Origin: DATMER01 sp963741305
GTDB lineage: Bacteria; Acidobacteriota; Thermoanaerobaculia; Multivoradales; UBA5704
Direction of reading: 5' to 3'
Assembly (NCBI GenBank): GCA_963741305.1
Contig: CAVUHL010000003.1
Location: 4,340,001-4,404,000 of the forward strand
Length of the DNA: 64,000 bases
This document shows positions 60,723 to 64,000 of this stretch, in pieces. Under the pieces are notes generated by a model, which did not search any database, was not told the origin of the DNA, and worked only from the letters and a program-made list of their open reading frames with translations. Each line of letters starts with the position of its first letter. The stretch's first letter is position 1. A program made the position numbers and the translations under genes.

Positions 60723-61453
60723 CTCGTGAAGTTCACAGTCAGAGTGTAATAGACCTTGACCGGCGTTCCGTTGAGCTCGGCCGGCCGGAAGACCCAGCGG
60801 CGCACCGCGTCCAGAGTGGCGAGGTCGAGCGACGGGTGGACGCTCTTGCAGACCCGCGGCTTCTGGATGCAGCCCTCCTCGTCGATGACGGCTTCGACCA
60901 TGACAGTCCCGCGGACCTCGCTCCTGCGGGCGTTGTCGTCGTACACCGGCGGATGTCCGAACAGCTTCTCGGGACGGACGACCTCGCTCCCCACGGGAGC
61001 CTGGGCCCTCTTGTCGAAAATCCGCAGCCCTTCCCTGGGGCAGGCGGCATCCTCGTAGACGACCTCCGGCGGCTCGACCGGAGCGCCGTCGGTCCGCGCC
61101 TGGCAGAGGACGATGCGCGCGTTCAGGGATGCCGGGCCGGTCGGCTCGGCGGCCAGCGCCTCGCGGGCCGCATCGGCCGCCTTCTCCGGCTTGCGGAGGC
61201 CTGTGTAGGCCTTGGAGAGGCCGAGCAGGCAGAGGCCGCAAGAGCCGCCGGCCAGCTTTTCAGCCTGCCGGAAGCTGTCGGCGGCCTGGTCGAACCGCCT
61301 CTGTTCGAGCAGGTCGAAGGCCTTCCTCAGGGTCTCGGTCACGGCGGGATCGGCCGGCGGAGCTGCCGGGGGAGGAGCAGCGGCGCCGGCCAGAGAGGCC
61401 ACGAATACAGGGAGACAGACCAGGATGAGCTTCAGAGCGCGCATGGAGGACAT
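60719..61453 (-). CDS. Exported TonB-C-domain protein with TPR region
   Basis: 244 residues. Signal peptide (to about residue 25), a TPR-like stretch (about 38-110: KAFDLLEQRRFDQAADSFRQ) containing CGLC, and a C-terminal TonB-like domain (RGTVMVEAVIDEEGCIQKPR; ATLDAVRRWVFRPAELNGTP). It lacks the N-terminal ExbB/D-interacting helix and Pro-Lys linker, so it is probably not a working energy transducer. First ATG at 61453; a second at 61444 is possible. Overlaps the PLP enzyme gene by 4 nt. Confidence 0.85.
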   Translation of the reverse strand: MSSMRALKLILVCLPVFVASLAGAAAPPPAAPPADPAVTETLRKAFDLLEQRRFDQAADSFRQAEKLAGGSCGLCLLGLSKAYTGLRKPEKAADAAREALAAEPTGPASLNARIVLCQARTDGAPVEPPEVVYEDAACPREGLRIFDKRAQAPVGSEVVRPEKLFGHPPVYDDNARRSEVRGTVMVEAVIDEEGCIQKPRVCKSVHPSLDLATLDAVRRWVFRPAELNGTPVKVYYTLTVNFTR

Positions 61454-61557
61454 TCTACCCGGAGAACCTCCGGAAACCTTTCTGCGTCCGGGTCGTTATA
61501 CGGAAAGGCCGATCGACCGGCCTCTCCCCTCATCCCGTTCCTGACTGGAGGTCATTC

Positions 61558-63321
61558 TTGAGCTCTCACCGCTTCCGCAGCATCCTCACCCTGAGCGCCC
61601 TGGGCGCCCTGGTCCTGGCAGGGTCTTCCCTTTCCGCCGAAACCTGGGTGGAGCGCAGCGACGCCAACTCCCAGATCCTCATCGACGTCCTGGCGCGCCA
61701 GAGCCCCGAGGGCGCCGGCCAGCTCGGCGTCCCCGGCCTCGACGAGGAGATCTTCGACCTGAAGCCCGGCTTCGTCGAGCGCTCCCGCGAAGAGATCAAA
61801 AAGGCCGCCGATACGCTCCGCCAGCGGCTGGCCGCCGAGAAGGACCCCAAGGTGCGGCAGGATCTCGAGATCCTGATCCTGGCCACGGACGACCAGCTCG
61901 AGGGCTCCCGCCTCGGCGAGAAGTACAACCTCCCCTACTTCGACATCTCCTCGACCGTCTTCCAGGGCCTCCGCGCCCTGCTCGACGACCAGGTGGAGGA
62001 GAGCCGCCGGCCCGCGGCGCTGGTCCGCCTGCGCAAGTACACGGGCGTCGAGCCCGGCTACACCCCGATGTCCGTCCTGGCCGAGCAGTTCATCCGCTCG
62101 CGCATGAACCGCCCCGGCCTGATCGGCCCCTTCAAGGATGAGATCGAGAAGGACCTCCAGAACACCGAGACCTACCTCAAGGGGATCGAGGAGCTGTTCA
62201 AGAAGCACAAGATTGCGGGCTACGAGCAGCCCTATGCGAAGCTGCGCGAGCAGGCCAAGGCCTACGAGGCGTTCGTGCGCAAGGAGATCGTGCCGAAGGC
62301 GCGCACCGACTTCCGCCAGCCGGCCGAGCTCTATGCCTACAGCCTGCGGACGCTCGGCGTGGACATGCCGGTCGAGGAGCTGGTGAGCCGGGCGCAAGTG
62401 TCGTTCCGGGAGATCCAGAACGAGATGCAGGCGCTGGCCCAGATGGTCGCGAAGGAGCGCGGCATGCAGGTCACGGACTACCGCGACGTGCTGCGCGAGC
62501 TCAAAAAGACGCAGATCACGGGCGAGGCGATCCTCCCCCTCTACCAGCAGCGCATCAAGGACATGGAGCGGATCATCCGCGAGCAGGGGATCGTGAGCCT
62601 GCCGGAGCGGCCGATGAAGGTGCGGCTGGCGAGCGAGGCGGAGAGCGCCGCCACCCCGGCCCCCAACATGCGCCCGCCGCGGCTGATCGGCAACACCGGC
62701 GAGATGGGCGAGTTCGTGCTGCCGCTGCGCATCCCCGGCAAGCAGGGGGAGGCCAACCTGACCCTCGACGACTTCACCTACGACGCTCTCTCCTGGGCGC
62801 TGACCGCGCATGAGGGCCGGCCCGGCCATGAGCTGCAGTTCGCGTCGCTGGTCGAGAAGGGAGTGTCCCGGGCGCGGATCATCTTCTCGTTCAACAGCGT
62901 CAACGTGGAGGGCTGGGCCCTCTACGCCGAGGCCGAGGTCAAGCCCTACATGCCGCTCGACGCTCAGCTCGCCGCGCTGCAGAGCCGGCTCATGCGCGCG
63001 GCCCGCGCCTATCTCGATCCGGGCCTGCAATCCGGCCGCATCACCCGCGAGGAGGCCACCCGGATCCTGCGCGAAGAGGTCGGCCTCTCCGAGGGCATGG
63101 CGCTCCAGGAAGTGGAGCGCTACACGTTCCGCAGCCCTGGCCAGGCGACGTCCTACTTCTGCGGCTACACACGGCTGATGGAGCTGCGCACCGAGGCCGA
63201 GCGCGCCCTGGGGCCGAAGTTCAACCGCCAGAAGTACCACGACTTCATCCTGGCCCAGGGCATGCTGCCGCCCGCGCTCCTGAAGAAGGCCGTGATGGAG
63301 GAGTTCGTACCAGCCCAATAG
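61558..63321 (+). CDS. DUF885-family secreted protein (probable metallohydrolase)
   Basis: 587 residues. TTG start at 61558 with GGAGGT five bases upstream. Signal peptide to about residue 25 (LAGSSLSAETW). DUF885 signature HEGRPGHELQ at 418-427, an HExxxxH zinc-like motif, with ARAYLDPGLQSGRITREEAT and SPGQATSYFCGYTRLMEL further on. Members are predicted peptidases, but substrates are not established. Divergent from the TonB-like gene. Confidence 0.92.
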   Translation: MSSHRFRSILTLSALGALVLAGSSLSAETWVERSDANSQILIDVLARQSPEGAGQLGVPGLDEEIFDLKPGFVERSREEIKKAADTLRQRLAAEKDPKVRQDLEILILATDDQLEGSRLGEKYNLPYFDISSTVFQGLRALLDDQVEESRRPAALVRLRKYTGVEPGYTPMSVLAEQFIRSRMNRPGLIGPFKDEIEKDLQNTETYLKGIEELFKKHKIAGYEQPYAKLREQAKAYEAFVRKEIVPKARTDFRQPAELYAYSLRTLGVDMPVEELVSRAQVSFREIQNEMQALAQMVAKERGMQVTDYRDVLRELKKTQITGEAILPLYQQRIKDMERIIREQGIVSLPERPMKVRLASEAESAATPAPNMRPPRLIGNTGEMGEFVLPLRIPGKQGEANLTLDDFTYDALSWALTAHEGRPGHELQFASLVEKGVSRARIIFSFNSVNVEGWALYAEAEVKPYMPLDAQLAALQSRLMRAARAYLDPGLQSGRITREEATRILREEVGLSEGMALQEVERYTFRSPGQATSYFCGYTRLMELRTEAERALGPKFNRQKYHDFILAQGMLPPALLKKAVMEEFVPAQ

Positions 63322-63339
63322 CCCCTTGCCGCAGTGCGG

Positions 63340-63380
63340 TATAGAATGTCTCCTTGCGGCAGACGGATGCCGCAAGGAGG
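63340..63380 (+). promoter_or_regulatory. -10 element and hairpin over the SDR ribosome binding site
   Basis: TATAGAAT (63340-63347) is followed by a perfect 10-bp inverted repeat (63352-63361 with 63368-63377, loop of six). Its right arm includes the AAGG of the AAGGAGG Shine-Dalgarno (63374-63380). On mRNA the hairpin would partly hide the RBS; as DNA it could be an operator just after the -10 box. Confidence 0.5.
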
Positions 63381-63384
63381 CAGC

Positions 63385-64000
63385 ATGAGCGAACGGGCAA
63401 AGACAATCTTCATCACCGGGGCCGCTTCGGGGATCGGGCGGGAGACGGCCCTGCTCTTCGCCAAGAACGGCTGGCGCATCGGCGCGGCGGACATCGACGA
63501 GGCCGGCCTGGCCAGCCTCTCGTCCGAAATCGGGCCTGACCGCTGCTGGACCGGACGGCTGGACGTCCGCAATTACTCCGAGTGGCAGGAGCGCATCCGC
63601 GAGTTCGGTGCCTGGAGCGCCTGGCACATGGACGTGCTCTTCAACTGCGCCGGCATCATGCGGATGGGCCCCTTCGGCGAGACCCCGATCCAGGAGCACG
63701 TGCGGACCGTGGAGGTCAACGTGATCGGCGTGATGAACGGCATTCACGCCTCGCTCGAGCTGCTCCGGGCGACCAAGGGCGCCCATGTGGTGAGCATGGG
63801 CTCGGCCTCGGGGATCTACGGCGTGCCGGACCTGGCCACCTACTCGGCCTCCAAGTTCTTCATCCGCGGGCTTACCGAGGCACTGAACGTGGAGCTCGAC
63901 CGCGACGGCATTACCGTCACCGACCTGATGCCGCTCTACGTGGACACCCCCATGGTGCGGAGCCAGACCTACCGCGCCGGCAGCCTGGAGACCTTCGGCG
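63385..64000 (+). CDS. SDR-family oxidoreductase, 3' end cut by window
   Basis: The first 205 residues of a classical short-chain dehydrogenase. TGAASGIG at 11-18 binds NAD(P); NCAG at 87-90; catalytic Ser in MGSASG (138-143); YSASK at 153-157 (Tyr153, Lys157). An Asp at 36 (AADID) after the second strand suggests NAD preference. Very good AAGGAGG Shine-Dalgarno. Substrate unknown. Continues past 64000. Confidence 0.93.
   Translation, partial: MSERAKTIFITGAASGIGRETALLFAKNGWRIGAADIDEAGLASLSSEIGPDRCWTGRLDVRNYSEWQERIREFGAWSAWHMDVLFNCAGIMRMGPFGETPIQEHVRTVEVNVIGVMNGIHASLELLRATKGAHVVSMGSASGIYGVPDLATYSASKFFIRGLTEALNVELDRDGITVTDLMPLYVDTPMVRSQTYRAGSLETFG

Overview
The window is high-GC bacterial chromosome, most likely from an Acidobacteriota relative (Thermoanaerobaculia- or Holophagae-like). 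The reasons are indirect: high GC, a Ser/Thr kinase fused to TolB-like and TPR regions, CHAT-TPR and caspase proteins, many TTG/GTG starts, tandem POT transporters, and one unbroken str-S10-spc-alpha ribosomal super-operon. The taxonomic call is inference only.

Layout. 1-10.2 kb: truncated Hrq1/MrfA-type helicase, PH-domain/SHOCT membrane protein, patatin lipoprotein, zinc-ribbon Ser/Thr kinase with TPRs, MFS transporter, and a polyglycine-hydrolase-like secreted serine hydrolase preceded by a 42-nt tandem repeat array. 10.2-15.1 kb: an accessory island holding a caspase-like protease and a NACHT-type NTPase fused to an HD 5'-nucleotidase-like domain. The two proteins share a 45-residue adaptor-like segment. 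The island is bracketed by copies of a short repeat and by two broken genes. 15.1-15.8 kb: degenerate 21-nt repeats. 15.9-36 kb: 35 genes, all on the minus strand, running rpsL-rpsG-fusA-tuf-rpsJ through rpoA-rplQ, with a promoter-like site and leader hairpin upstream of rpsL and an intrinsic terminator after rplQ.

36-47.7 kb: MgtC/DUF4010 membrane protein, a secreted TenA-fold protein, and a membrane-anchored selenocysteine peroxiredoxin (in-frame TGA, UxxC motif, SECIS-like hairpin). Next comes a CHAT-TPR protease gene followed by three tandem paralogous Cys-rich proteins of unknown family, with a sigma factor and zinc-finger anti-sigma factor reading away on the other strand. 47.7-48.1 kb: nine palindromes spaced exactly 42 nt apart. 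48-64 kb: mostly housekeeping and transport genes: acyltransferase and UMF1 MFS pair, DUF892 ferritin-like protein, TIGR02587/TIGR02588-like pair, Kup K+ transporter, two POT peptide transporters, chorismate mutase/prephenate dehydrogenase, an H1-like Lys/Ala-rich protein, a trans-sulfuration PLP enzyme, a TonB-like protein, a DUF885 protein and a truncated SDR.

The strongest candidates for undescribed biology are the caspase/NACHT-HD pair, the CHAT plus triple-paralog plus sigma/anti-sigma locus, and the phased 21/42-nt repeat arrays at three intergenic sites.
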